The notes under the pieces: model-generated
Told to the model about the DNA's origin: nothing
Databases searched by the model: none
The model's input: only the letters and a program-made list of their open reading frames with translations
Shown here: positions 27,561 through 39,423 of the stretch, in pieces
How the letters are laid out: each line of letters opens with the position of its first letter
How positions within the stretch are numbered: the first letter of the stretch is position 1
NCBI GenBank assembly: GCA_963811885.1
Contig: CAWETB010000015.1
Location: 806,001-870,000, forward strand
From: Gaiellasilicea sp963811885
GTDB taxonomy: Bacteria > Actinomycetota > Thermoleophilia > Gaiellales > Gaiellaceae
Direction of reading: 5' to 3'
DNA length: 64,000 nucleotides
Program-made: the position numbers and the translations under genes

Positions 27561-28898
27561 GTGCTGTTCCAGCAGTTCGTTGATGACGACCTCGGCTGTG
27601 CGTCGTACCTGGTCGGCGACGAAGATGCGGGCATCGCGGCGATCGTCGACCCTCCCTACGCGATCGAGCGGGTGCTGGCGGAGGCGGCGAAGCGCGAGGT
27701 CCGGATCGTGCGGACGATCGAGACGCACACGCATGCAGACCACCTCTCCGGCCATGGGCGTCTCGCGCTCGAGCACGGCGTGCCGATCTCGATCCACCCG
27801 GCTGCAGAGGTGGCGTACGAGCACGATCCGTTGGACGACGGCGCCGAGGTCGTGCTCGGAGACGTGGTCCTGCGCGCGATCCACACGCCCGGGCACCGTC
27901 CCGAGCACACCTGCCTCGCCGTGATCGACCGCTCGCGGGCGGATGAGCCGTGGCTCGTCCTGACCGGCGACTCGCTCTTCGTCGGCGACGCGGCCCGTCC
28001 CGACCTCGCGGTCGGGGCGCAGGAGGGCGCCGAGGGGCTGTTCCATTCGTTGCGGCGGCTGCTCGAGCTGCCGGACGGCGTCGAGGTCTTCCCCGGCCAC
28101 GTCGCGGGGTCGCTCTGCGGCAAGTCGATGAGCTCGAAGGGCTCCTCGACGATCGGCTTCGAGCGCCGCTTCAACCCCGCGCTCCAGATCGAGCACGAGG
28201 CCGATTTCGTCGCCGACTCGGCCTCGGTGTCGGCGCCGAAGCCGCCGAACATGACCCGGCTCGTGGAGCTGAACCGCGGGCCACACGTCGGCGCCGCCGC
28301 AGATGTGGTCGAGCTGCCGATCGCGCCCGCCGGCGCAACCGTGCTCGACGTCCGCCCCGCCCGCGTGTTCCTCGACGGCCACGGCCACGGGTCGTTGAAC
28401 GTGCCCGTGTCCGGCCCCTCGTTCGCGACGAAGTCGGCGTTCCTGCTCGACGACGCGACGCCGATCGTCGTCCAGGCGTCGAACGCGGAGGAAGCAGAGC
28501 GCGCCGTTCGCGGTCTCCGCTCCGTCGGCTTTCTCGAGCTCGAGGGCTACGTGCTCGGCGACGGCCCGGAGCGGAGCGAAGCGGTCAGCCTCGACGAGCT
28601 CGACGAGCTGATGAAGGAAGGAGCCGAGCTGATCGACGTCCGCGAGCGCGACGAGCGCGACGGCGGCTACATCGCCGGCAGCCGCAACATCCCGTACCGC
28701 CTCCTCCCCGTCGCCGGCGCCGACGTCCCCGCCGACCGCCCCGTCGTCACGATCTGCGAGAGCGGCGCGCGCGCCGCCGTCGCCGCCTCGATCCTCGCCG
28801 CGCGTGGGATCGACGCCCGGCCCGTGCTCGACGGCGGCGTCACCGCCTGGGCTGCCCGCGGCGGACAGATGGTCGAGTTCCGCCGCTGCGGCTCGTGA
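27561..28898 (+). CDS. MBL-fold hydrolase fused to rhodanese domains (persulfide-dioxygenase-like)
   Basis: The metallo-beta-lactamase domain comes first, with the metal motif THTHADHLSGHG at residues 55-66, HTPGHRPEHT and GDSLFVGDAARPDLAVG. Two rhodanese-like modules follow. The first (TVLDVRPARVFLDGHG) has no active-site Cys. The second has AELIDVRERDERDGGYIAGS and a loop with Cys at 399 (TICESGARA). This order is that of persulfide dioxygenase/sulfurtransferase fusions, which oxidise glutathione- or other low-molecular-weight persulfides in sulfide handling. At 445 residues the length is normal. It overlaps the VOC gene by four bases (GTGA). Confidence 0.88.
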   Translation: MLFQQFVDDDLGCASYLVGDEDAGIAAIVDPPYAIERVLAEAAKREVRIVRTIETHTHADHLSGHGRLALEHGVPISIHPAAEVAYEHDPLDDGAEVVLGDVVLRAIHTPGHRPEHTCLAVIDRSRADEPWLVLTGDSLFVGDAARPDLAVGAQEGAEGLFHSLRRLLELPDGVEVFPGHVAGSLCGKSMSSKGSSTIGFERRFNPALQIEHEADFVADSASVSAPKPPNMTRLVELNRGPHVGAAADVVELPIAPAGATVLDVRPARVFLDGHGHGSLNVPVSGPSFATKSAFLLDDATPIVVQASNAEEAERAVRGLRSVGFLELEGYVLGDGPERSEAVSLDELDELMKEGAELIDVRERDERDGGYIAGSRNIPYRLLPVAGADVPADRPVVTICESGARAAVAASILAARGIDARPVLDGGVTAWAARGGQMVEFRRCGS

Positions 28899-29236
28899 CC
28901 GAGCCGCGCCTGACCGAGCTCGCGCTCTTCACCGCCGACGTCGCCGGCGTCACCGTCTTCTACGAGCGCGTCCTCGGAATCGCGCCCGCCGAGCGGTCGG
29001 AGCAGCACGCAGTCTTCCGGCTCGGCGAGCTCGTGCTCAGGATCCACGTCGCGGTCGAGCCCGGCCCCGGCGACCCGCCGGCCGACGACCACGTCGCCTT
29101 CACGATCGAGGGCCTCGACGACCACGCCGCCGCCCTCACCGCGGCGGGCCTGTCGGTCGACGGCCCGCGCGACCTCCCGTGGGGTCGCTCCGCCTACGTG
29201 CGCGACCCCGACGGCCGCCTCGTCGAGCTCGCGTAG
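28895..29236 (+). CDS. VOC/glyoxalase-family protein
   Basis: GTG 28895 overlaps the preceding stop. The 113-residue protein is one vicinal-oxygen-chelate module pair: LTELALFTADVAGVTVFYERVLG, then DDHVAFTIEGLDDHAAAL, ending SAYVRDPDGRLVELA. The His (DDHVAF) and Glu (LVELA) are the usual metal ligands. The substrate is unknown. It may be a glyoxalase-like or resistance-like protein. A palindrome begins just after its stop. Confidence 0.85.
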   Translation: MTEPRLTELALFTADVAGVTVFYERVLGIAPAERSEQHAVFRLGELVLRIHVAVEPGPGDPPADDHVAFTIEGLDDHAAALTAAGLSVDGPRDLPWGRSAYVRDPDGRLVELA

Positions 29237-29240
29237 GAGC

Positions 29241-29261
29241 CTTGTGTTTCTGAAACACAAG
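29241..29261. repeat. Palindrome copy 1, CTTGTGTTTC-T-GAAACACAAG
   Basis: Ten-base arms pair perfectly about a single central T, and flanking GAG/CTC extends the dyad with one bulged C. It begins four bases after the VOC stop. The same 21-base element, with the centre on the other strand, recurs at 29648-29668. Candidate roles are a bidirectional terminator or an operator. Confidence 0.75.
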
Positions 29262-29331
29262 CTCTCCTTCGGCACGCTTTCGGCACGCCCGCGTTGAGCT
29301 CCCGTGTCGCGTCGTGCGCCACGCTGGAGAG

Positions 29332-29700
29332 ATGCGTTTCGCGTCGTCCCGGTCATCCCGCCCGCGCCTGCGGGAGCTCGTCGCTGCGCTCGACGAAGAC
29401 GGCGCCCCGACCGCTGCAACCTGGCGGCTCGTGGGAGAAACCGCTGCAAAGGCGGGACTTCCGCGCCCCAGCTATCCCCACGTGCGCCGGCTCGTCGCGG
29501 CAGAACGGCGTCGGCGGCGGGCGCGGCGTGAGCTCCGCGACGCCGTCAGGGAAGCCGCGAGCACCGTCGCCGCAGGCCGCGCTCCGAGCTTCGACTACAC
29601 CCTCGGCCGCCTGCTCGACGCCCAGGCCGCACTGGCCGACGAGGAGGCTTGTGTTTCAGAAACACAAGCCTTCCCCGGCTCGCGCTCCCCTCCCGGCTAG
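29332..29700 (+). CDS. Small basic protein, possibly DNA-binding, bracketed by palindromes
   Basis: ATG 29332 is preceded by GGAGAG, and a GTG at 29314 is also in frame. About 122 residues include LRELVAALDEDGAPTAATW, RLVGETAAKAGLPRPSY and PHVRRLVAAERRRRRARREL. This looks like a small winged-helix unit followed by a very basic helix. I recognise no named family. The second palindrome lies inside the last 19 codons (EEACVSETQAF), so the real protein may end before it and the reading through it may be an indel effect. The stop shares CTAG with ilvA. Confidence 0.55.
   Translation: MRFASSRSSRPRLRELVAALDEDGAPTAATWRLVGETAAKAGLPRPSYPHVRRLVAAERRRRRARRELRDAVREAASTVAAGRAPSFDYTLGRLLDAQAALADEEACVSETQAFPGSRSPPG
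29645..29671. repeat. Palindrome copy 2, 13-base perfect arms around an A
   Basis: AGGCTTGTGTTTC, then A, then the exact complement of the left arm. Its 21-base core is the reverse complement of copy 1 at 29241, so the two face each other across the small gene, 428 bases end to end. It also lies 26 bases downstream of the ilvA stop on the minus strand. No other copy occurs in the window. Confidence 0.8.
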
Positions 29701-30896
29701 CTGAGGATCTCCGCCGGGTAGCCGCGGTCGGCGAGGGTGGCGCGGAGCTCGTCGCAGTGCGCTTCGTCGCGCATCGCCAGGGTGAGCTCGACCTCGGTCT
29801 GGCCGATCGGGAGCCGCATCCCCTCGCGGTGGTGCTCGACCGAGACGACGTTGGCGCGCTCCTCGGCCACGAGCTGCAGCAGCTTGATCAGCTCGCCGGG
29901 GCGGTCGCCCAGCTTCGTCCGGACGACGAGGAAGCGGCCCGCCTGCGTCAGGCCGTGGCGCATCACCTCGATCAGCAGCGTCGCATCGATGTTGCCGCCG
30001 GAGAGCAGGACGCAGGCCTCGTCCTCGCCGCCCGCCTTGCCCGCGAGCACGGCGGCGACCGAGGCCGCGCCGGCGCCCTCGACCAGGAGCTTCGTCCGTT
30101 CCAGCAGGAGCACGATCGCGTGGCTGATCTGGTCGTCGCTGACCGTGACGACGTCGTCGAGCGCGTCGGCGAGGATCGCCGAGGTGAGCGTGCCCGGCTG
30201 CTTGACGGCGATCCCCTCCGCGATCGTGTAGCGATGCTCGGTGCCGCCGGCGAGCGGGCACATGTTCTCGGCCTGGACGCCGACGAGACGGACGTCCGGG
30301 CGGACCGCCTTGAGCGCGATCGCGATCCCGGCTGCAAGCCCGCCGCCGCCGATCGGGACGACGAGCGTTCCCATGTCCGGCAGCTGCTCGGCCAGCTCGA
30401 GCCCGATCGTCCCCTGCCCGGCGATCACGCGCTCGTCCTCGAACGCGTGGACGAAGGTCGCGCCGATCGACTCGACATGCTCCTGCGCCGCTGCCATCGA
30501 CTCGTCGAAGCCGGCGCCGGCGAGCTCGACCTGGGCGCCGTAGTTGCGCGTCGCGTCGACCTTGGCCATCGGCGAGTCCTGCGGCATGAAGACGGTTGCC
30601 GCGATCCCGGCCTCCCGGGCCGCCCAGGCGACCGCCTGGCCGTGGTTGCCCGCGCTCGCGGCGACGACGCCTGCGCTGCGCTCCTCCGATGTCAGGGAGT
30701 GGATCGTGTTGACGGCGCCGCGGATCTTGAAGGCCCCGGTGCGCTGCAGGTTCTCGGCCTTCAACTGGATCGTGCGGCCGGCGAGCCGCGACAGCGTCTC
30801 GGAGGGATACACCGGCGTGACGCGCGCGATCCCGTCGATGCGCCTGCGAGCCGCCTCGATGTCGGCCAGCGTCGGGGTTGCCGTCCTGGTCTTCAC
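29697..30896 (-). CDS. ilvA: Threonine ammonia-lyase with C-terminal ACT domain
   Basis: Read from GTG 30896 this is a 399-residue fold-type II PLP enzyme. The pyridoxal Lys lies in GAFKIRGA (residue 57), with SAGNHGQAVAWAAREAG and the phosphate-binding glycine loop VVPIGGGGLAAG. A C-terminal ACT domain (RFLVVRTKLGDRPGELIKLL) suggests feedback control. It deaminates threonine (or serine) to 2-oxobutyrate. In the sequence as given the frame is continuous with the upstream meaB-like gene, looking like a fusion. The GTGA at 30893-30896 matches the usual overlap style of this genome and suggests two genes with an indel hiding the stop. It could be biosynthetic or catabolic. Confidence 0.85.
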   Translation of the reverse strand: MKTRTATPTLADIEAARRRIDGIARVTPVYPSETLSRLAGRTIQLKAENLQRTGAFKIRGAVNTIHSLTSEERSAGVVAASAGNHGQAVAWAAREAGIAATVFMPQDSPMAKVDATRNYGAQVELAGAGFDESMAAAQEHVESIGATFVHAFEDERVIAGQGTIGLELAEQLPDMGTLVVPIGGGGLAAGIAIALKAVRPDVRLVGVQAENMCPLAGGTEHRYTIAEGIAVKQPGTLTSAILADALDDVVTVSDDQISHAIVLLLERTKLLVEGAGAASVAAVLAGKAGGEDEACVLLSGGNIDATLLIEVMRHGLTQAGRFLVVRTKLGDRPGELIKLLQLVAEERANVVSVEHHREGMRLPIGQTEVELTLAMRDEAHCDELRATLADRGYPAEILS

Positions 30897-31878
30897 GCGC
30901 GCTCCGTCCTCGTCCTCGATCCCGTACACGTGCTCGAGGATCTCACGGACGGCCGAGAGCGGGTCGAGCTCGCGGGACTGGACGCGGGCGAGCAGCTGCG
31001 CGAGCTCGGGCTTCTCCGCCACCGCCGACTGCAGGTGGGCCTTCGCCCTGCTCGTCGCCGCGGCGAACACCTCGCCGGCCAGGTTCTTCCGCCGCCGCTC
31101 CTCGAGCAGTCCCTCCGACTCGAGGAAGCCTCGGTGCTCCTCGATCTTGGCCCAGAGCTCGGGAACGTTCTCGCTTCGCACGGCCTCCGTCAGGACGATC
31201 GGCGGTCGCCACGCGCGCTCGCGGTCGAGCGCGAGGATCGAGCGGACCTCGTTCAGCATCGTCTTCGCGGCGGGGTGATCCATCTTGTTGATCGCGATGA
31301 CGTCGGGGATCTCCATGATCCCCGCTTTCAATGCCTGGACGGAGTCGCCGGAGCCGGGCATCAGCACCAGCAGCACCGTATCCGCGATCCCGATCACCTC
31401 GACCTCGCTCTGGCCGGCGCCGACCGTCTCGAGCAGGACGACGTCCTTGCCGGCCGCGTCGAGCAGGAGCGCGGCCTGCAGGCTCGCCTCCGAGAGCCCG
31501 CCGAGGTGGCCGCGGGTCCCCATCGAGCGGATGAACACGCCGGGGTCGAGGAAGTGGTCGGAGAGGCGGATTCGGTCGCCGAGCAGCGCTCCCTGCGTGA
31601 ACGGGCTCGACGGATCGACCGAGATGACCCCGACCGTCGTGTCCGCCTCCCGCAGGTGCCGGACGAGCGCGCTGATCAAGCGACGACTTCCCCACCCCGG
31701 GCGGCCCGGTCACGCCGACGACGAACGCCGAGCCCGTCTCCGGGTAGAGAACGCGGACGAGCTCGTAGGAGAGCGGGTCGCGGTTCTCGACCAGCGAGAT
31801 CGCCCGGGCGAGCGCGCGCCGGTCGCCGCTCCGTACGCCGTCGGCGAGATCGTCCAGCGTCCACGCGCGTCTGCTCAC
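30893..31878 (-). CDS. meaB: MeaB/ArgK-type G3E GTPase (methylmalonyl-CoA mutase chaperone; frameshifted)
   Basis: GTG 31878 overlaps the MFS stop (GTGA). The N terminus (LADGVRSGDRRALARAISLV, Walker A GVTGPPGVGKSSL at 56-68) is in one frame. One extra T near 31677 shifts the rest, which runs ISALVRHLREADTTVGVISV, DPSSPFTQGALLGDR, RSMGTRGHLGG, TVGAGQSEVEV and INKMD. These are the hallmarks of the MeaB family, which guards and reloads the cobalamin cofactor of methylmalonyl-CoA mutase. No mutase gene is in the window. A second small insertion near 30900-30960 would place its stop in GTGA at 30893, giving about 327 residues, which is normal. Uncorrected, it reads into ilvA. Confidence 0.85.
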
Positions 31879-33090
31879 GCAAGCGCCTCCTCAGCCTCGA
31901 GCCGCCGCGGGGCGAGCACGACCGTCAACAACGCGCCGAGGAGGTAGACGATGGAGGCGGCTCCCCAGACCCAGCGGGCGCCGAATGCGTCCGTCAACAA
32001 GCCGGAGACGATCATGCCGAGGCCGAGCGTCGCGTAGCTCGTCGACATGATCACGGTGAACGCGCGTCCCCGCAGCTCGTCGGGCGCGCCGCGCTGGATG
32101 AAGAGCGCATTGCAGACGACCGCCGCGCCGTTGCCGAAGGAGGCGATCACGACGGCCGGGATGGCGACATAGATCGTGGACGCGAGCGCCGCCATCGCGT
32201 ACCCGCCCGCCATCACCGCGATCCCGTAGAAGTAGACGCGTCCGATCCCGAACCGGTCGACGAGATTGCCCGAGACGAAGCTGCCGAGCGTGAGGCCAAG
32301 CCCGCTGGCGCCGAGCAGGATCCCGAAGCCGATGTTGCCGGCGTCGAGCGAGACCTTGGCGAGCGCAACCTCCGCAACGTTGATCGCGCCGACACCGAGC
32401 GTGACGACGTTCCAGACGACGAGCACGGTCAGGAGCGCGCGCGTATGCACGACGACCCGGAAGCCGTCGCCGATGTCGGCCCAGTGACCGCGGCTCTCGA
32501 CATGGCCCACCTGGAGTCGCGCGGCCGGGATCCGCGCGAGCAGGAGTGGCGGAGACGACGAACGTGACCGCGTTCACCCAGTAGGCGAGATCCGGCCCCC
32601 AGGCGGAGAGGATCACGCCGCCGATCACAGGCCCGATCATCCAGGTCAGGTTCTCGATCGTCTGGAGCAGCGAGGTCGCGGTGGGGAGCTGCTCGTCGTC
32701 GACGAGGTTTGGCATCCCGGCGTAGACCGCCGGGCGGAAGAAGCCCGTCGCGACGCCCTGGATTGCGGCGAGGACGATGATCATCGTCGCGCTGCCGGCG
32801 AACGGGAGCGCACAGAAGACGAGGGCGCGCACGAGGTCGGAGACGATCAGGAGGCGACGGCGCGAGAGCCGGTCGATCAGCGGCCCGGCCAGGATCCCGA
32901 TCAGGATGATCGGCAGGAACTCGACCAGCAGCAGCGCACTGACCCACTTGCCCGAGCCGGTTCGGTCGAAGACGTCGACGGTCAGCGCGACGGCGGCGAG
33001 ATACGTGCCCGCTCCGGAGCCGAGCGTGGCCAGAAAGAGGCGCCTGAAGTCGGGCGCGACGCGAAGGATGGAGAGGCTGAGGATGCGCGA
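31875..33090 (-). CDS. Major facilitator superfamily transporter (frameshifted, start unclear)
   Basis: Residues from about 33050 onward read FRRLFLATLGSGAGTYLAAV, VEFLPIILIGILAGPLIDRL, SRRRLLIVSDLVRALVFC, and MPNLVDDEQLPTATSLLQTI. This is an MFS protein of the enterobactin-exporter/tetracycline-type DHA group with a loop after helix 2 like LIDRLSRR. One extra base near 32547 splits it. The second half (GHVESRGHWADIGDG onward) has six helices and ends LEAEEALA. I find no ATG, GTG or TTG in frame between the preceding stop and the first helix, so the true start is probably masked by another indel. The substrate is unknown. It precedes meaB with a GTGA overlap. Confidence 0.75.
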
Positions 33091-33102
33091 GACGCTAACA
33101 GC

Positions 33103-33120
33103 CGGGCTTCAGAAGCCCGC
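33103..33120 (-). terminator. Dyad overlapping the stop of the secreted protein
   Basis: CGGGCTTC and GAAGCCCG pair around two bases, with the TGA of the secreted-protein gene inside the structure and a downstream TGTTAG. The MFS gene follows within about 20 bases. A terminator placed here would reduce read-through into the transporter, but the short loop makes the strength uncertain. Confidence 0.35.
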
Positions 33121-33784
33121 GACCTTCATTCGCTCCGCGAGCAGCGCGGCGAATCCGCGCAGGTCGGCGGCGGCGACACCCGGCGACGGCGCGAACGTGA
33201 GGTACCCGGCTTCGGCGCGCCCGCGGCCGACGACGACGATGTGCAGCGTCAGCGGCACGGTCACCGGTCTTGCCGCTCTCGGTGACGACCATCTTCACGT
33301 TGATCCGGAACGCGGCCGTGCGCGGCGCCACACGCGGGAACGCGATCCGGCCGTAGTTGACGACGGTGACCTTCGTACCCGGCTCCGAGACCTCTTTCTG
33401 GAAGAACTGCGCGAGGCAGCGCGCCAGCGCCGGTTTGACCGTCCGTGTCCACGCGGCCGCCGCATCCGTGCTCGTCGCGTAGATGTCGGCGTAGGAGAGG
33501 ACGGACGGGAAGCCGCCGGTGTGCTCGAACTCGGCCTCGGCGTCGCCCGTCAGGGTGAGATCGGAGCCGTCCGGGTCGTAGAAGGAGCAGCTGACGTTCT
33601 CGTCGTCGCTCGGCGTCGTCGTGCGCTTCCAGCCGGCCGCGAAGTCCGTTTTCTTGAAGACGATCGACGCTGCCTTGCGCTCGTCGGCGGGGTTGATCTT
33701 CCGCTGCGGGTCGGTGTCGGCGGCGAGTGCGAGCGCCGGCACGGCGAAGACGACGAGGAGCACGAGAGCGAGGCGGCGGCTCAC
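33109..33784 (-). CDS. Secreted protein of unknown function (frameshifted)
   Basis: GTG/ATG 33784 starts a signal peptide (MSRRLALVLLVVFAVPALALA). The mature part has FKKTDFAAGWKRTTTPSDDE, CSFYDPDGSDLTLTGDAEAE and FPSVLSYADIYATSTDAAAA. One extra base near 33265 interrupts it after ESGKT. In the restored frame it ends VTVPLTLHIVVVGRGRAEAG and KVAGF, giving about 224 residues. It resembles secreted PknH-sensor-like/lipoprotein-like domains in general shape, but I cannot assign a family. The stop codon lies inside a dyad (CGGGCTTC / GAAGCCCG at 33103-33120) that may also act as a terminator. Confidence 0.6.
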
Positions 33785-33820
33785 GGCCGGGATCCTAATC
33801 CACGTTGCGAACGATGTGAA

Positions 33821-37420
<3,600 letters not shown>

Positions 37421-37535
37421 GTATCGCTCCCGTGCCCAAAGAGGTGGGAGCCGGAGGCTCGCGGGCTCTTTAGGCGTTTTTTAGCCTGGTCGCCAAGCTG
37501 CCTTCAAAGCTTTCCAGGTCGGTTCAGGCTAGCAC
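37421..37535 (-). promoter_or_regulatory. metH leader with nested inverted repeats
   Basis: The 115 bases between the flavin-reductase stop and metH hold two nested stems: CCTGG/CCAGG (37485-37489 with 37514-37518) enclosing AAGCT/AGCTT (37495-37499 with 37508-37512). Nearer the gene are an AGGC/GCCT stem and a GAGCC/GGCTC stem. I see neither a B12 box nor a SAM-I core, so a known riboswitch is not supported. Some RNA-level control of metH is plausible. Confidence 0.35.
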
Positions 37536-38240
37536 TTAGTAGCCGGAGAACTTGTCCGCGAGGACGCGCTCTTCGGGCAGACCCGCGCCCGTGAGCGAGT
37601 CGGCCACCGCCTCGGCCATCTGCGGCGGCCCGGCGACGAGGAACGTCTTCCCGTCGAGCCCTCCGACGAGCTCGCCGAGCACGTTCGCGTCGAGGTGGCG
37701 GGTCTCTCCCGCCCAGTCCGGCTCGTCGGTCATCGTCAGGACCACCGTCAGCCCGTCGATCCGCTCCTCGAGCTCTTCCAGCTCGTCGAGGAAGGCCGCA
37801 GACTCGCGGTCGCGGTTCGAGTAGACGAGCGTGACGCGGTACGGCAGCGACCTGTCGGCGATGAAGCGGAGCATCGAGCGGAAGACCGTGATCCCGATGC
37901 CACCGGCGACGAAGACGTACTCCTCGTCCGTGTCCTCCGGGAGCAGGAACGAGCCCTTCGGCTCCTCCACCTGCACCTCGTCGCCCACCTCGAGCTCCGC
38001 AAGCGTCTGCTTGAACGCGGTGTCGCGGAGCCTCGTGGCGAGCCCGACGACGCCGCGCTCGGTCGGCGAGGTCGCGAGCGAGATGTGGCGGCGCAGGCCC
38101 TTCTCGTCGTTGTGGCCGCGGTCCGGCAGCTCGACCCAGAAGTACGAGCCCGGCCGGTAGTCCGGATAGTCCTCGACGGCGAACAGGACGAACACGGTTC
38201 CCTTCGCCACCTGCCGCTTCTCGGCGATCTTCGCCTGCAT
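37536..38240 (-). CDS. Ferredoxin-NADP reductase-type flavin oxidoreductase
   Basis: The 234-residue protein has the FAD-binding barrel (GSYFWVELPDRGHNDEKG, then RRHISLATSP as the RxxS FAD motif). A NAD(P)-binding half follows with FVAGGIGITVFRSMLR, VTLVYSNRDRESAAF and FLVAGPPQMAEAV. These are the signatures of the ferredoxin reductase family. It would move electrons between NAD(P)H and a flavin or iron-sulfur partner. Being directly upstream of metH on the same strand, it might supply reductive reactivation of cobalamin, but this is guesswork from position. Confidence 0.85.
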   Translation of the reverse strand: MQAKIAEKRQVAKGTVFVLFAVEDYPDYRPGSYFWVELPDRGHNDEKGLRRHISLATSPTERGVVGLATRLRDTAFKQTLAELEVGDEVQVEEPKGSFLLPEDTDEEYVFVAGGIGITVFRSMLRFIADRSLPYRVTLVYSNRDRESAAFLDELEELEERIDGLTVVLTMTDEPDWAGETRHLDANVLGELVGGLDGKTFLVAGPPQMAEAVADSLTGAGLPEERVLADKFSGY

Positions 38241-38256
38241 GCCGCCAGTCTACGAG

Positions 38257-38987
38257 TCAGCCGGCGAAAACGACCCGTTCTGCGTGCTCGATCACCTCGG
38301 CCTGCGGCGGCGGCGTCCGCATCAGCTCCTCGATCCGCTCGAAGTTCGGCATGCCCGCCTGCACGCAGCCGCTCGATCGCCGCGTCGAGGTCGTACGGCG
38401 TCCGGCGCAGCTCGACGTCCGGGCCGAGCAGCGCCCAGTAGGCGTATCCCGGGCTCGAGCTCGTACGGCAGGCCGACGCTGCCCGGGTTGAGCAGCCTGG
38501 TCTCACCGACGTTGCGGTCGTACTGCATGTGCGTGTGCGCCGTGACGACGCACGCGGCGTCGACGCCGGCCGTGAACTCGGCGACACGGGCCGCAGGCGT
38601 CTCGACGGTGACGCACTCCTCGTCGCTGCGCGGCGACCCGTGGCAGAAGAGCGTCGCGCCGAGGCCGGTGACCTCGACGGTGACGGTCGGCTGCGTCAGC
38701 TCGAGGTAGCCGGCCAGCTCGGGACGGTCGTGCTGCTCGTGCTCCCAGCGCGCGATCTCCGAGTCGACGAGCTTCCGCTCGACGAGCTCGCGCTCCGAGT
38801 TGCCGCTGACGCACAGCAGCTGCTCGCGCCAGGGCTCCAGCAGCGCCACGGTCTCGAGCGGGAGCGGGCCCCAGGTCAGGTCGCCGCACGAGACGATCAG
38901 ATCGGGCTGCTCACGCTCCACCTCGGCGAGCACCGCCTCGAGCGCGACGGCGTTGCCGTGGACGTCTGCGAGCGCGGCGACCCGCAC
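38257..38987 (-). CDS. Calcineurin-like metallophosphoesterase (two frameshifts)
   Basis: From GTG 38987 the frame reads AALADVHGNAVALEAVL, VSCGDLTWGPLP, SGNSERE, HGSPRSDEE, VVTAHTHMQYDR and NPGSVGLPYELE. These are the five metal-binding blocks of YfcE/MJ0936-type phosphodiesterases. Extra bases near 38449 and 38364 shift the frame twice. The pieces GYAYWALLGPDVELRRTPYD and MPNFERIEELMRTPPPQAEV complete it, ending VVFAG at TGA 38257. About 242 residues results, normal for the family. The natural substrate is unknown. It lies just downstream of atpC on the same strand. Confidence 0.85.
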
Positions 38988-38991
38988 GACG

Positions 38992-39423
38992 CTAGGTGCG
39001 GCCGGCGACCGTCAGCTGGTTCTCGGCGTGCGCGATCCGCTGCTCGAGCTGCCAGCGGTCGGCTTTCGACTCGCCGGCCTCGACCTTCTCGAGCTCCGCC
39101 TTCGCCGCGGCCAGCTGCTCCTGCGCCCGGGCGTCGTCGATCTCCTTGACGTCGACGGCGTCGTCGACGAGCGCGATCGCGTTGTCGAGCTCGACCTTGA
39201 AGAAGCCAGGCCCGGTCGCGAACTCGAGCACGTCCTCCGCCGCCCGGTCGCGATAGATCCGCGTCGAGCCGGCCTTCAGCGTCGCCACGAGCGGCGCGTG
39301 CCGCGCGAGCACGCCGATCTCGCCGGCGGCGCCGGGGACGACCAGCATCTCCGCCTCGCCCCGGAAGGTCTCGCCCTCCGGGGTGACGAGCGCGACGTCG
39401 AACTTCGGGTGCGTCTCGGCCAT
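38992..39423 (-). CDS. atpC: F1 ATP synthase epsilon subunit
   Basis: The 143-residue subunit begins FDVALVTPEGETFRGEAEML, has PGAAGEIGVLARHAPLVATL (the beta-sandwich hallmark) and ends in two helices. It is part of the F1 central stalk and can inhibit ATP hydrolysis. The ATG at 39423 touches the atpD stop, as is usual for the atpDC pair. The other F1 genes lie 20 kb away at 60710-64000. Confidence 0.95.
   Translation of the reverse strand: MAETHPKFDVALVTPEGETFRGEAEMLVVPGAAGEIGVLARHAPLVATLKAGSTRIYRDRAAEDVLEFATGPGFFKVELDNAIALVDDAVDVKEIDDARAQEQLAAAKAELEKVEAGESKADRWQLEQRIAHAENQLTVAGRT

Noticed and set aside
29649..32567. A plus-strand frame of about 970 codons opposite ilvA and meaB
   Set aside because: It is antisense to two conserved enzymes and has no recognisable motifs. 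Long antisense frames are common in DNA with such strong third-position GC.
37421..37535. Cobalamin riboswitch upstream of metH
   Set aside because: No B12-box-like GCCACTG and no matching core. Kept only as an unassigned structured leader.
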